From Candidatus Undinarchaeales archaeon (GTDB lineage: Archaea; SpSt-1190; JASMDC01): 64,000 nt of DNA. The position numbers and the translations under genes are program-made. Positions within the stretch are counted from its first letter, which is position 1; the number at the start of each line of letters is the position of its first letter. The notes under the pieces are model-generated. The model made no database searches and was not told where the DNA came from. It saw only the letters and a list, made by a program, of their open reading frames with translations. Of the stretch, positions 17,066 to 24,302 are shown one piece after another. The stretch lies in assembly GCA_030753015.1 (NCBI GenBank), contig JASMDC010000005.1:84015-148014 (forward strand). Reading direction: 5' to 3'.

Positions 17066-17803
17066 TCACCCATTGAAGAGCACGGGCGCAAGGCCCTTCA
17101 CGGGCACGGGGACCAGGTAGTAGTCCTCGCCGAGCAGCACGTCCCCGGAAACTGAGAAGGGCTCGAGCCGGGGAAATGCGGTCTTCCTGAAACCGAGTAG
17201 GGCCACGGCGTTCCCGTCGTCATGGTCAGCGAGTATGCACCGGTCGCCCGGCGGCGGGTACGTACGGCACGCATCGGGCCTGTCATCATATCCCTTGCAG
17301 GACAGGTCCAGGATTAGGCGTTCCCCGTGCACCTTCGCATCGACATTCAGGTCACTGCAGGCCTGGCGCACGACCACTGAGCGAGGAACGTGGCGGGCCA
17401 GAAGGCGTGCGGATTCATCATCATCTCTATACCGTACAACGACCAGGATCACATCGTCCCGCGCTGTACGAGGCACCATGTTGCCCACACCCACGAAGCA
17501 GCACAGCCCGTCACTGCACGTGCGTTTTTCACAGCGCACGCTCCGGGCCACCTTCCTGAACCGGGAGGCGTCCACCTGTTCGTCGAGATATCGATGGTCT
17601 CGCCACCGCGAGAGGCCGAGCGCACGGGCAGCGAATATCGCGGGAAGGGGCCAGAATATGTTGAGGGCCACTGCAGCAAGCACGATACCACGGGCCGAGA
17701 AACCTTCCGACCATACTACAGCAAGTGCCGTTAGTGTCCCGATCGCAAGGGTGACTACATAGAATCGTTCCTCGCGGTCCTCCAGGTCAGTGACCGTGGC
17801 CAT
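17066..17803 (-). CDS. membrane-anchored YkgJ-type Cys-cluster protein
   Basis: About 245 residues. Two hydrophobic segments near residues 12-60 (FYVVTLAIGTLTALAVVW and GIVLAAVALNIFWPLPAIFA) are followed by a soluble domain with the YkgJ/CxxCxxCC arrangement: VRCEKRTCSDGLCC, then a lone Cys, then SCKGYDDRPDACRTYPPPGD and a final Cys. The RP-x-xCR-x-YP form is diagnostic of this family of proposed iron-sulphur or zinc proteins. Translation could extend 369 bases upstream, but that part would lie antisense to the DUF116 gene, and the central TATA element supports this ATG. It is divergent from the DUF116 gene. Confidence 0.75.
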   Translation of the reverse strand: MATVTDLEDREERFYVVTLAIGTLTALAVVWSEGFSARGIVLAAVALNIFWPLPAIFAARALGLSRWRDHRYLDEQVDASRFRKVARSVRCEKRTCSDGLCCFVGVGNMVPRTARDDVILVVVRYRDDDESARLLARHVPRSVVVRQACSDLNVDAKVHGERLILDLSCKGYDDRPDACRTYPPPGDRCILADHDDGNAVALLGFRKTAFPRLEPFSVSGDVLLGEDYYLVPVPVKGLAPVLFNG

Positions 17804-17828
17804 GGGCGCCTGAGGGGGCGAGGAAAAG

Positions 17829-17840
17829 ACATTAATACCT
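17829..17840. promoter_or_regulatory. shared central TATA element, YkgJ-like / DUF116 pair
   Basis: ACATTAATACCT lies midway in the 57-base gap between the two divergent start codons, about 27 bp from the DUF116 ATG and about 31 bp from the YkgJ-like ATG. It is the only AT-rich core in the gap. Confidence 0.65.
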
Positions 17841-17860
17841 GTCACACCTTCGCGTGCACC

Positions 17861-18553
17861 ATGTTCGGGATCCCGGAATCGCTGGTTCTCCTCATGGGCC
17901 AGGTATTCGTTGGGCTCATCGGTCTCTCGTTCATCCTCACCCTCCTCGGTGTGGGCCTCATCCTCATCAACGCCTACCGCGATCGCTTCTTCCTCCCACG
18001 TGCCACACTGGTGCTCTTCACATCGTTCCGCTATCCCATCAAGGCGATCCTCCGGATGGTGGGGATGCCCGGCACCACCATCGACCGTCTGAGCCTGGAC
18101 ATCCGTAACACCATACAGCGTCCATTCTTCTCTACTGTGCCTCCAGAAAAGCGAATGGCATTCTTCCCCCAATGCCTCCGTGATCTGAAGTGCCCCGCGC
18201 GCACATCGCCCGAGTACGGCATCATGTGCTCCAAGTGCGGTAAGTGCGTCATCGGCAGCTTCAAGAAGAAAGGGGAGGACCTGGGCTACATGGGGGTCTA
18301 CATCGTCCCCGGCTCCAGCTTCATCAAGCGCATCGTCAAGCGTGATGGCCCGAGCGCAGTTCTGGGAATCGCCTGCACCGCCGACGCCACCGCGGGCATG
18401 GAGATGCTTGAGGCTTACGGACTACCTGCCCACTCGGTCTACCTGCTCAAGGAGGGTTGTGTGAACACCGTCGTCGATGCCGATCGGGTGCTCGAGATCA
18501 TGGAACTGGGATGCGAGACGGAAGATGTGCCCCCTTCCGGCGTAGCGGCATAG
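17861..18553 (+). CDS. DUF116 membrane protein
   Basis: A DUF116-family protein of 230 residues. An N-terminal hydrophobic segment (VFVGLIGLSFILTLLGVGLI) anchors it. The family Cys pattern follows: PQCLRDLKCPA, GIMCSKCGKCVIGSFK, GIACTADATAG and EGCVNTVVD. The conserved sequence GYMGVYIVPGSSFIKRIV is also present. DUF116 proteins are common in archaea and anaerobes and are predicted to bind metal or an iron-sulphur centre; no reaction is known. The divergent partner is another Cys-cluster membrane protein with a shared promoter, so a joint redox or metal role is plausible. Confidence 0.85.
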   Translation: MFGIPESLVLLMGQVFVGLIGLSFILTLLGVGLILINAYRDRFFLPRATLVLFTSFRYPIKAILRMVGMPGTTIDRLSLDIRNTIQRPFFSTVPPEKRMAFFPQCLRDLKCPARTSPEYGIMCSKCGKCVIGSFKKKGEDLGYMGVYIVPGSSFIKRIVKRDGPSAVLGIACTADATAGMEMLEAYGLPAHSVYLLKEGCVNTVVDADRVLEIMELGCETEDVPPSGVAA

Positions 18554-18583
18554 AAGTACTTTACGCAGACCCGGTACATCTTC

Positions 18584-19321
18584 TCAATCTTCGCCGAAAA
18601 GGTGCTCGAAACCGTCCCCGATGGCGAGTCCCACCTTCTTGTACCATGGCGCTTCTCGCCGCACCTTTGCTTTTTGGGTGATGTCGAGGAAGTTATCCAG
18701 TAACTGGTAGCCCGCATCGTTGTCAATGCCTTCATCCTCGAGCTGTGAGCCCCATTCCGGGTGGAACTGCACTGCATAGACCGGCTTTCGTTTATGCTGC
18801 ATCCCCTGCACTTCGCAAAGGTCCGAGTAGGCAGTGACCTTGAATCCACGGGGGACCTCGGTCACCTCATCACCATGGTATTCCGCCATGATGACCTCAT
18901 CATCGAGCCCTTTGAACAGTGGGCTTTTTTCTGTGAAGTGGACCTTCGTAGGACCTCGCTCCAGTTCATAGCCTTCCGCCTTGTCGGTCCTCCCGTCATA
19001 GGATTCTGCCAGGAGCTGATGAGCGAAGCAGATGCCGAGCACTGGCCGTTTCGATGAACGGTAGAGCTCCTGTTCAGCCTGAAGCCACTCATCATCGCGA
19101 TGCTCACGAACGTTGTAAGGTGATCCCGAGCCGATTATGCCATCGAACTCATCGGGGTCCGGTAGCTCACCCTTGTACGCCTTGAAATCGGTCACGTCAG
19201 CTCCCGTTTCCTTGAGGTATGACGTGATCATCTTCCCTGTATAGTTACCAGGGTGGTTCCTGAGCACGGCTATGCGCACCGGCTCGCGGTCACACTCGGA
19301 AGGTTCTTCCAGGACGTACAC
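18584..19321 (-). CDS. class I glutamine amidotransferase-like protein
   Basis: A 245-residue protein with a triad-type GATase domain. The nucleophile elbow is LGICFAHQLLA (Cys near residue 98) and the His-Glu pair is in VQFHPEW. It resembles the glutaminase half of GMP synthase or the stand-alone YfeJ-type amidotransferase, but no synthetase partner is adjacent. The start is a GTG about 26 bp below AGATATATTAC (near 19347). A second TATA-like CATTTAAATACC lies near 19366. It is divergent from the first wHTH regulator. The acceptor of the ammonia is unknown. Confidence 0.78.
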   Translation of the reverse strand: MYVLEEPSECDREPVRIAVLRNHPGNYTGKMITSYLKETGADVTDFKAYKGELPDPDEFDGIIGSGSPYNVREHRDDEWLQAEQELYRSSKRPVLGICFAHQLLAESYDGRTDKAEGYELERGPTKVHFTEKSPLFKGLDDEVIMAEYHGDEVTEVPRGFKVTAYSDLCEVQGMQHKRKPVYAVQFHPEWGSQLEDEGIDNDAGYQLLDNFLDITQKAKVRREAPWYKKVGLAIGDGFEHLFGED

Positions 19322-19432
19322 TGATTACCACTCTTCAGTAGTAATATATCTTTCTGGGTATTTAAATGTTTCGGTCGCAGTGGGCCGCCCTACCTTACGT
19401 TTTTATTACTGGTGGTCGTATCACTCGACCGC

Positions 19433-20179
19433 ATGTCTGTCGCTAGTGCCCTTGCCCATGAGGCCCGGATCGAGATGCTCCGTACCCTCATCGATAAAGG
19501 GGACGCTACAATGGAGGAGCTCTGTTCGCGGACGGGTCTTGCTTCTCGGGTAGTGGAGCAACATACCAAGGTGCTCCTTGAGCTCGGGATGGTGACGCAT
19601 CTGGCCGAGGACAAGCTGAGCGTGCTCGCGGACACCCAGACCCTACTTGAGCCTCTCCTCCTGCCGAAACGGCAGGGAAGTGCCGCAAGGTGCTGTAGTG
19701 TGATGGAGGACCAGACCCAGGTTCTCAAGACCATGGAACGGGTCAACGTCCGCCTCGGACGCCAGGACGTCAACTACTACGTCTACAACGGTGACGAGCT
19801 CGCGAACCTCTTTGATTGGCTGAAGCGGGATGCTGAGCTGATGCCAAAGGAGCTGTGCCAGCGCGGTGTGGACATGCGGTTGCTGACGACCATCACCGAG
19901 GAGAACCTTCCCGACGTACGGCGGATCGCTCAATGGTTCGATATCCGACACCTGCCCAAGAAGGTGCTCGACTTCCGGTTCATCATCAAGGGCGGCAACG
20001 ACGTGTTCTTCTGGTTCACACGACGACGTTCGAAGAACGACAACAATAGACTATGCGCTCACTTCCATGGTAAGGACTTCCAGAACGCCTTCTACTCGGT
20101 CTTCAACACCCTTTGGGTGCTCTCCACTCATCTGCCCGACCGGGTGGCAGAGATACGGGAGGTGCACGAGGATGACTGA
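19433..20179 (+). CDS. winged-helix transcriptional regulator with C-terminal TrmB/PLD-like domain (first copy)
   Basis: About 248 residues. The N-terminal winged helix (ALAHEARIEMLRTLIDKG, then LCSRTGLASRVVEQH) is ArsR-like. The C-terminal half contains YYVYNGDELANLFDWL, VDMRLLTTITEEN and FRFIIKGGNDVFFWF, a pattern like the PLD-type effector domain of TrmB-family archaeal regulators, though without HKD catalytic motifs. CGTTTTTATTAC near 19404 lies 29 bp before the ATG. The downstream gene is a paralogue overlapping by 8 bases, so the two may form a heteromer. The ligand is unknown. Confidence 0.7.
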   Translation: MSVASALAHEARIEMLRTLIDKGDATMEELCSRTGLASRVVEQHTKVLLELGMVTHLAEDKLSVLADTQTLLEPLLLPKRQGSAARCCSVMEDQTQVLKTMERVNVRLGRQDVNYYVYNGDELANLFDWLKRDAELMPKELCQRGVDMRLLTTITEENLPDVRRIAQWFDIRHLPKKVLDFRFIIKGGNDVFFWFTRRRSKNDNNRLCAHFHGKDFQNAFYSVFNTLWVLSTHLPDRVAEIREVHEDD

Positions 20180-20990
20180 GGCGGTCATGGAAACCAAGGA
20201 GCTCGCCAAGCTGGCGCGAGCGCTGGCAAACCCCCTCCGTGAAGAGGCGGTGCGGCGTGCGCTCACCTTCGAGTTCGTCACCCAGGCCAACATCCGTGCC
20301 GACTTCCGTCTCTCGGAGCGCACGGTGCACGACCACTTCAAGACGCTCATCGAGGCAGGAGTGCTCTACGAGCGCAAGTCCACGGAGGGCAAGACCTACC
20401 ACGTCAGGGACGAGATCCGCGATTCAGTGGAGCGGCTCGTGACAGGACGGTCAGGACCACGCCCCCCTGCAGTGTGGCGAGTGTACGACGATGACGACAA
20501 GACCTACCCCTTCGCCGACTGGATCAACAACGCTCTTCGTAAGGATGACACGGCATATTACCTCTACGGGGAAGAAGAGGTACGCTACCTTCACGGTTGG
20601 GTGCTCGGCAAGCCCTCTTTCGGTGCTGGACCTTCCCCCAAGGAGCTCAAGAAACGGGGTATCGATCTGCGGATCCTGACATCGGTCACCCACGAGAACC
20701 TGCGGGAGATATCCTCCCTCAAACAGTACTTCACCATCCGTCACTGCGAGGAGAACATCTTCAACTTACGCCTCATCCTGAAGGGGCGCCGGCACGTGTT
20801 CCTCTGGTTCACGAAGATGGCTCCCGAGGGCACCCATGGGAGGAGCATCTGCACATGGTTCTCTGGCGAGGACGCCTTCAGTGCATTCCACTCGGTGTTC
20901 GAGAAGCTGTGGGAGCGGTCGGTACCGCTCATGGACCGCGTGAAGGTACTGCTCGACGAGCAGGACCGGATGGAAGGTAGGAAGAAGTAG
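20172..20990 (+). CDS. winged-helix transcriptional regulator with C-terminal TrmB/PLD-like domain (second copy)
   Basis: A 272-residue paralogue of the preceding regulator. The helix-turn-helix is in LANPLREEAVRRALTF and ADFRLSERTVHDHFKTL. The C-terminal domain matches the first copy at YYLYGEEEVRYLHGWV, IDLRILTSVTHEN, YFTIRHC and LRLILKGRRHVFLWF. The start overlaps the stop of the first copy by 8 bases, indicating coupled translation. An in-frame GTG frame further upstream would overlap more and is not favoured. Recognition helices differ between the copies, so they may bind different half-sites. Confidence 0.7.
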   Translation: MTEAVMETKELAKLARALANPLREEAVRRALTFEFVTQANIRADFRLSERTVHDHFKTLIEAGVLYERKSTEGKTYHVRDEIRDSVERLVTGRSGPRPPAVWRVYDDDDKTYPFADWINNALRKDDTAYYLYGEEEVRYLHGWVLGKPSFGAGPSPKELKKRGIDLRILTSVTHENLREISSLKQYFTIRHCEENIFNLRLILKGRRHVFLWFTKMAPEGTHGRSICTWFSGEDAFSAFHSVFEKLWERSVPLMDRVKVLLDEQDRMEGRKK

Positions 20991-21024
20991 GTACCCGTCT
21001 TCCTGAAAGTGATATGTGATCTTC

Positions 21025-21252
21025 ATGGATAGCGAGATTACGGGTAAGCTCATCTCCATGCTGCTCGTAGGCCTCGTCATCGGCGTGGCCATAGGACAGC
21101 AGTCTAACAGCACGGAGCTCGAGCGATGTCGGGCAGTACAGATAGAACCAACCACCACGACTTTGGGGGATGAGGTGGTAATACGTCCCGTGGGCACGAG
21201 CGATAACTTCACGGTAGAGAGCTCCGAGACCGTGGCCGTGCCTACTCCCTGA
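21025..21252 (+). CDS. small membrane-anchored protein
   Basis: A 75-residue frame with one N-terminal hydrophobic segment (LISMLLVGLVIGVAIG) and an outward-facing polar tail rich in Thr and Ser, with possible N-glycosylation sites NST and NFT. Its 3' end overlaps the convergent nadE gene by 11 bases. No clear TATA box or ribosome binding site was seen just upstream, so it may be co-transcribed with the regulators. No family is recognised. Confidence 0.45.
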   Translation: MDSEITGKLISMLLVGLVIGVAIGQQSNSTELERCRAVQIEPTTTTLGDEVVIRPVGTSDNFTVESSETVAVPTP

Positions 21253-22846
21253 ACCGGTTCGTGATAGGCATCCGCCGCCCCGAGCCGAAAGCACGTGTAG
21301 TGACCTTAATACCTAGAGGTGCCTGGTACCGTTTGTACTCGTTGGCATCCACACGGCGGACGACATCACACACCACGGCTTCCGGGAATCCCTTTGCGAC
21401 GATGGCATCCATGGGGAGGTGGTCCTCGACGTATGCGGCAAGGATCGGGTCGAGCACGTCGTATGGGGGCAGGTCGTCGTCGTCCCGCTGGTCCGGCCGC
21501 AGTTCCGCAGAAGGGGGCTTGTCGATGATAGCCTGCGGGATGAGCTCGCGTCCTGCCTCCTCGTTGATGAACCGAGCGAGCGCGTACACCTGGATTTTAG
21601 GCACGTCCGAGATGAGCGCTAGGCCACCGGCCATGTCACCGTAGAGTGTGGCGTAGCCTACCGCCATCTCCGACTTGTTCCCCGTGGCCAGTACAAGATG
21701 GCCGAACTTGTTGGACAGCGCCATGAGGATGTTCCCGCGGACGCGCGCCTGGACGTTCTCCTCAGCGACACCGGACCCTGTTCCCTCGAAGAAGGATTCA
21801 AGCGCATCCATATAGTTATCGACCATCGAGGCAATGGGTACCTTTTGGAACTCGATGCCGAGGTTCGCGGCCAGATGTCGCGAATGGTCCACGCTCCCTT
21901 TCGACGAGACCGCGCTGGGCATGGTGACGCCCAAGACCGCGTCCGGTCCGAGGGCACGGGCCGCGAGGGCGGCCACGACCGCCGAATCGATCCCGCCCGA
22001 CAGCCCCACGACGCACCGCTCGAAGCGGTTCTTGCGTGCATAGTCGCGGAGACCGAGACAGAGGGCCTCGGTCACTTCCTCATCACGGCCGACCGGGGCT
22101 GCGACAGCGCCTCGACCACTCTCGACCACGAGTAGCTCATCGGTGAAGCGAGGAGCTTGGGCCATGATCCGACCATCGCGGTCCATGACAAGGCTCCCAC
22201 CATCGAACACTAGGTCGTCCTGGCCGCCCACGAGGTTGACGTACACCACCGGACAACTGATCTTCTCCACAAATCGCCGGACAACGCCCTCCCTTTCGGC
22301 ACCCTTTCCCGCATAGAAGGGAGACGCGGAGATGTTCACGACCAGTTCAGCGTTGCGGGCGACCTCATCCCGAGCTGCGTCGTCCACCCAGATGTCCTCG
22401 CACACGGTCACGAGCATGGTCTGTCCCGAGATATCTACCAGCCCCCATCGTGATGTCGGTGTGAAGTAGCGCTTTTCGTCGAACACGTCGTAGTTGGGGA
22501 GATGGGTCTTATCGCAGTAAGCGACGACCTTCCCGTCGGTACACACGGCAGCGGTGTTGAAGAGCGCGTTCCCTTCCTGTCGCACTGTGCCCACGATCGC
22601 CGTGATGCCCTTGGTGGTTTTGGCGATATTCTCCAGCGACCGGCCGCACCTCTCGATGAACGCCGGTTTGAGCAAGAGGTCACGGGGAGGATAGCCGGGG
22701 ATGACGAGCTCGGGGAACACCACGAGGTCTACCTGGGATGCTTGAGCAACGGTAACAGTTCCTGCTACGAGGGAAGCGTTCCCATCAACGTCGCCGACAG
22801 TCGGGTCCACCTGTGCCAGTGCGACGGTGATGTCGGCCAACGCCAT
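21242..22846 (-). CDS. nadE: glutamine-dependent NAD+ synthetase
   Basis: About 534 residues. The N-terminal nitrilase-type glutaminase domain has the Glu-Lys-Cys triad at E46 (FPELVIPGYPP), K113 (CDKTHLPNY) and C149 (VTVCEDIW). The C-terminal synthetase has the ATP-pyrophosphatase P-loop GLSGGIDSAVVAAL at 281-294 and KSEMAVGYATLYGDMAGG. It amidates NaAD to NAD+ in the last step of NAD synthesis using glutamine. Many archaea have only the short ammonia-dependent enzyme, so the two-domain form is notable. Translation could extend 159 bases upstream, but the central TATA element fixes this ATG, and the extension would lie antisense to the divergent gene. Confidence 0.95.
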   Translation of the reverse strand: MALADITVALAQVDPTVGDVDGNASLVAGTVTVAQASQVDLVVFPELVIPGYPPRDLLLKPAFIERCGRSLENIAKTTKGITAIVGTVRQEGNALFNTAAVCTDGKVVAYCDKTHLPNYDVFDEKRYFTPTSRWGLVDISGQTMLVTVCEDIWVDDAARDEVARNAELVVNISASPFYAGKGAEREGVVRRFVEKISCPVVYVNLVGGQDDLVFDGGSLVMDRDGRIMAQAPRFTDELLVVESGRGAVAAPVGRDEEVTEALCLGLRDYARKNRFERCVVGLSGGIDSAVVAALAARALGPDAVLGVTMPSAVSSKGSVDHSRHLAANLGIEFQKVPIASMVDNYMDALESFFEGTGSGVAEENVQARVRGNILMALSNKFGHLVLATGNKSEMAVGYATLYGDMAGGLALISDVPKIQVYALARFINEEAGRELIPQAIIDKPPSAELRPDQRDDDDLPPYDVLDPILAAYVEDHLPMDAIVAKGFPEAVVCDVVRRVDANEYKRYQAPLGIKVTTRAFGSGRRMPITNRFRE

Positions 22847-22867
22847 CGGCCGAGGGTTGCACTGGTA

Positions 22868-22878
22868 GGTATTTAATC
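22868..22878. promoter_or_regulatory. shared central TATA element, nadE / asparagine-synthetase-like pair
   Basis: TATTTAAT at 22870-22877 is exactly midway between the nadE ATG and the divergent GTG, 27 bp from each. Both transcripts would be leaderless. Confidence 0.7.
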
Positions 22879-22899
22879 GTTGTCCCCTGCAGACCGCTC

Positions 22900-24291
22900 G
22901 TGACAGGTATCGCAGGATCCTTCGGCCCCACGGGCTCGGGGGAGGTGGTGACGGCCATGTTGCGGGGCCTGACCCACAGGGGGCCGGACGGCGCGTCCCT
23001 CTCATGCGGTTTGCTCACCCCGGAGGGCTCAGCAGCAATAGGTCATGCACGGTTCGACGCCGTGGACCGCGGGTCCCAACCAGTCCAAGGCGCAGGGATA
23101 CTGGTCATTGACGGTGAACTCAGTGGGCCGGAGGGCCCGATGGACGCGACCGCTCTTCTCAAGGCCCTCGACCTCGCCTGGCCCGAGCCGGAGACGGTGC
23201 TGGACGCTCTCGATGGACCGTATGCCATGGCCTATTGGCGGGGCCAGGACGTCATTCTTGCGCGGGACCCGTTGGGGGTGAGACCGCTTTGGTACTCTTT
23301 GTGCACAGGTCTCGCTTTCGCCTCCGAGCGGCAGGCGCTGGAAGCGGTCGAACTGACACATCCGCTCCCGCTCGAACCCCGGTCATTGCTCAGATACCAC
23401 GTCCCCTCCGACCGTCCGGACCTGGTTACGCGTGATGTGCCGTGGCTCGCTCCCGATAACGATCCCTTGGCGAAAGGGCACCCTCCCGCTGAACGGCTCA
23501 TCTCCCTCCTCACAGATTCCGTGGCCAAGCGCCTGGCTCATCGCCCGCCGGGTCCGGTCGGTGTGCTCCTCTCGGGCGGTGTCGACTCCACCGTTGTGGC
23601 GCGGCTCCTGATGGACGCAGGTGCGGATGTCCGCGGGTACGTGGCCGTGCTCGACGAACCGGGCCTGAAGGAGGCGGCCGACCTTGAGGGCGCACAACGG
23701 GCGGCGGACCACCTGGGCATCCCCCTCCATGTGGAGCGCGCGACCGTGGGCGGTGTCGAGGCGCTCCTACCACGACTCGTTCCACGAGTGGGCCATGACG
23801 CCTTGGTAGGTGTGGCTCTGGCGCTCCACCTCGGTTTTACAGCGGCCCACAGGGACGGTGTCCGAGTCGTTTTCGCGGGCCAGGGGGCTGACGAGCTGTT
23901 CGGGGGCTATGCCCGCTACCGTACGGTCCAGGACCTCGCAGGCGCCTGTCGACGGGACGTGCTGGACCTCTGGCGTCGTGACACCCTTCGTGACGACCTC
24001 GTCGCTGCTGGTTGCAGCATAGCATTGCGTACACCCTTTCTGGACACGGAGGTCGTCCGGTTCGCGCTCTCCCTCCCCGACCCCCTGCTCAGGGACGGCG
24101 ACGTCAACAAGCTCGTGCTCCGGCAGGCCGCCTCCATTCTCGGCCTCCCCAAGGAACTGGCTCTGCGGCCTAAGCGTGCAGCCCAGTACGGGAGCAGGTT
24201 GGACCACGCGATCGCCCGCTTGGCGAAGCTCGCCGGTGTTCCCCGGGACGAGTACCTTGCACAGTTCGTCGAGGGCGGGCAAGTCCATTGA
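22900..24291 (+). CDS. asparagine-synthetase-family protein with Cys-to-Thr change in the glutaminase site
   Basis: A 463-residue protein with AsnB layout. The N-terminal Ntn glutaminase domain reads M-T-G-I-A-G where active enzymes have M-C-G-I, so the nucleophile is Thr2. HRGPDG (27-32) and GHARFDAVD are kept, but the usual NGE becomes IDGELSG. The C-terminal synthetase domain has the P-loop SGGVDS at 225-230 and FAGQGADELFGGYARY. It may use free ammonia or another nucleophile, or make a different amide or lactam. The start is a GTG 27 bp from the shared TATA element, and the second codon is ACA, so the change does not come from a misplaced start. Confidence 0.85.
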   Translation: MTGIAGSFGPTGSGEVVTAMLRGLTHRGPDGASLSCGLLTPEGSAAIGHARFDAVDRGSQPVQGAGILVIDGELSGPEGPMDATALLKALDLAWPEPETVLDALDGPYAMAYWRGQDVILARDPLGVRPLWYSLCTGLAFASERQALEAVELTHPLPLEPRSLLRYHVPSDRPDLVTRDVPWLAPDNDPLAKGHPPAERLISLLTDSVAKRLAHRPPGPVGVLLSGGVDSTVVARLLMDAGADVRGYVAVLDEPGLKEAADLEGAQRAADHLGIPLHVERATVGGVEALLPRLVPRVGHDALVGVALALHLGFTAAHRDGVRVVFAGQGADELFGGYARYRTVQDLAGACRRDVLDLWRRDTLRDDLVAAGCSIALRTPFLDTEVVRFALSLPDPLLRDGDVNKLVLRQAASILGLPKELALRPKRAAQYGSRLDHAIARLAKLAGVPRDEYLAQFVEGGQVH

Positions 24292-24302
24292 GGGCTCGAG
24301 GA

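Noticed and set aside
17804..18172. N-terminal extension of the YkgJ-like protein
   Set aside because: The added 123 residues lie antisense to the DUF116 gene and upstream of the shared TATA element.
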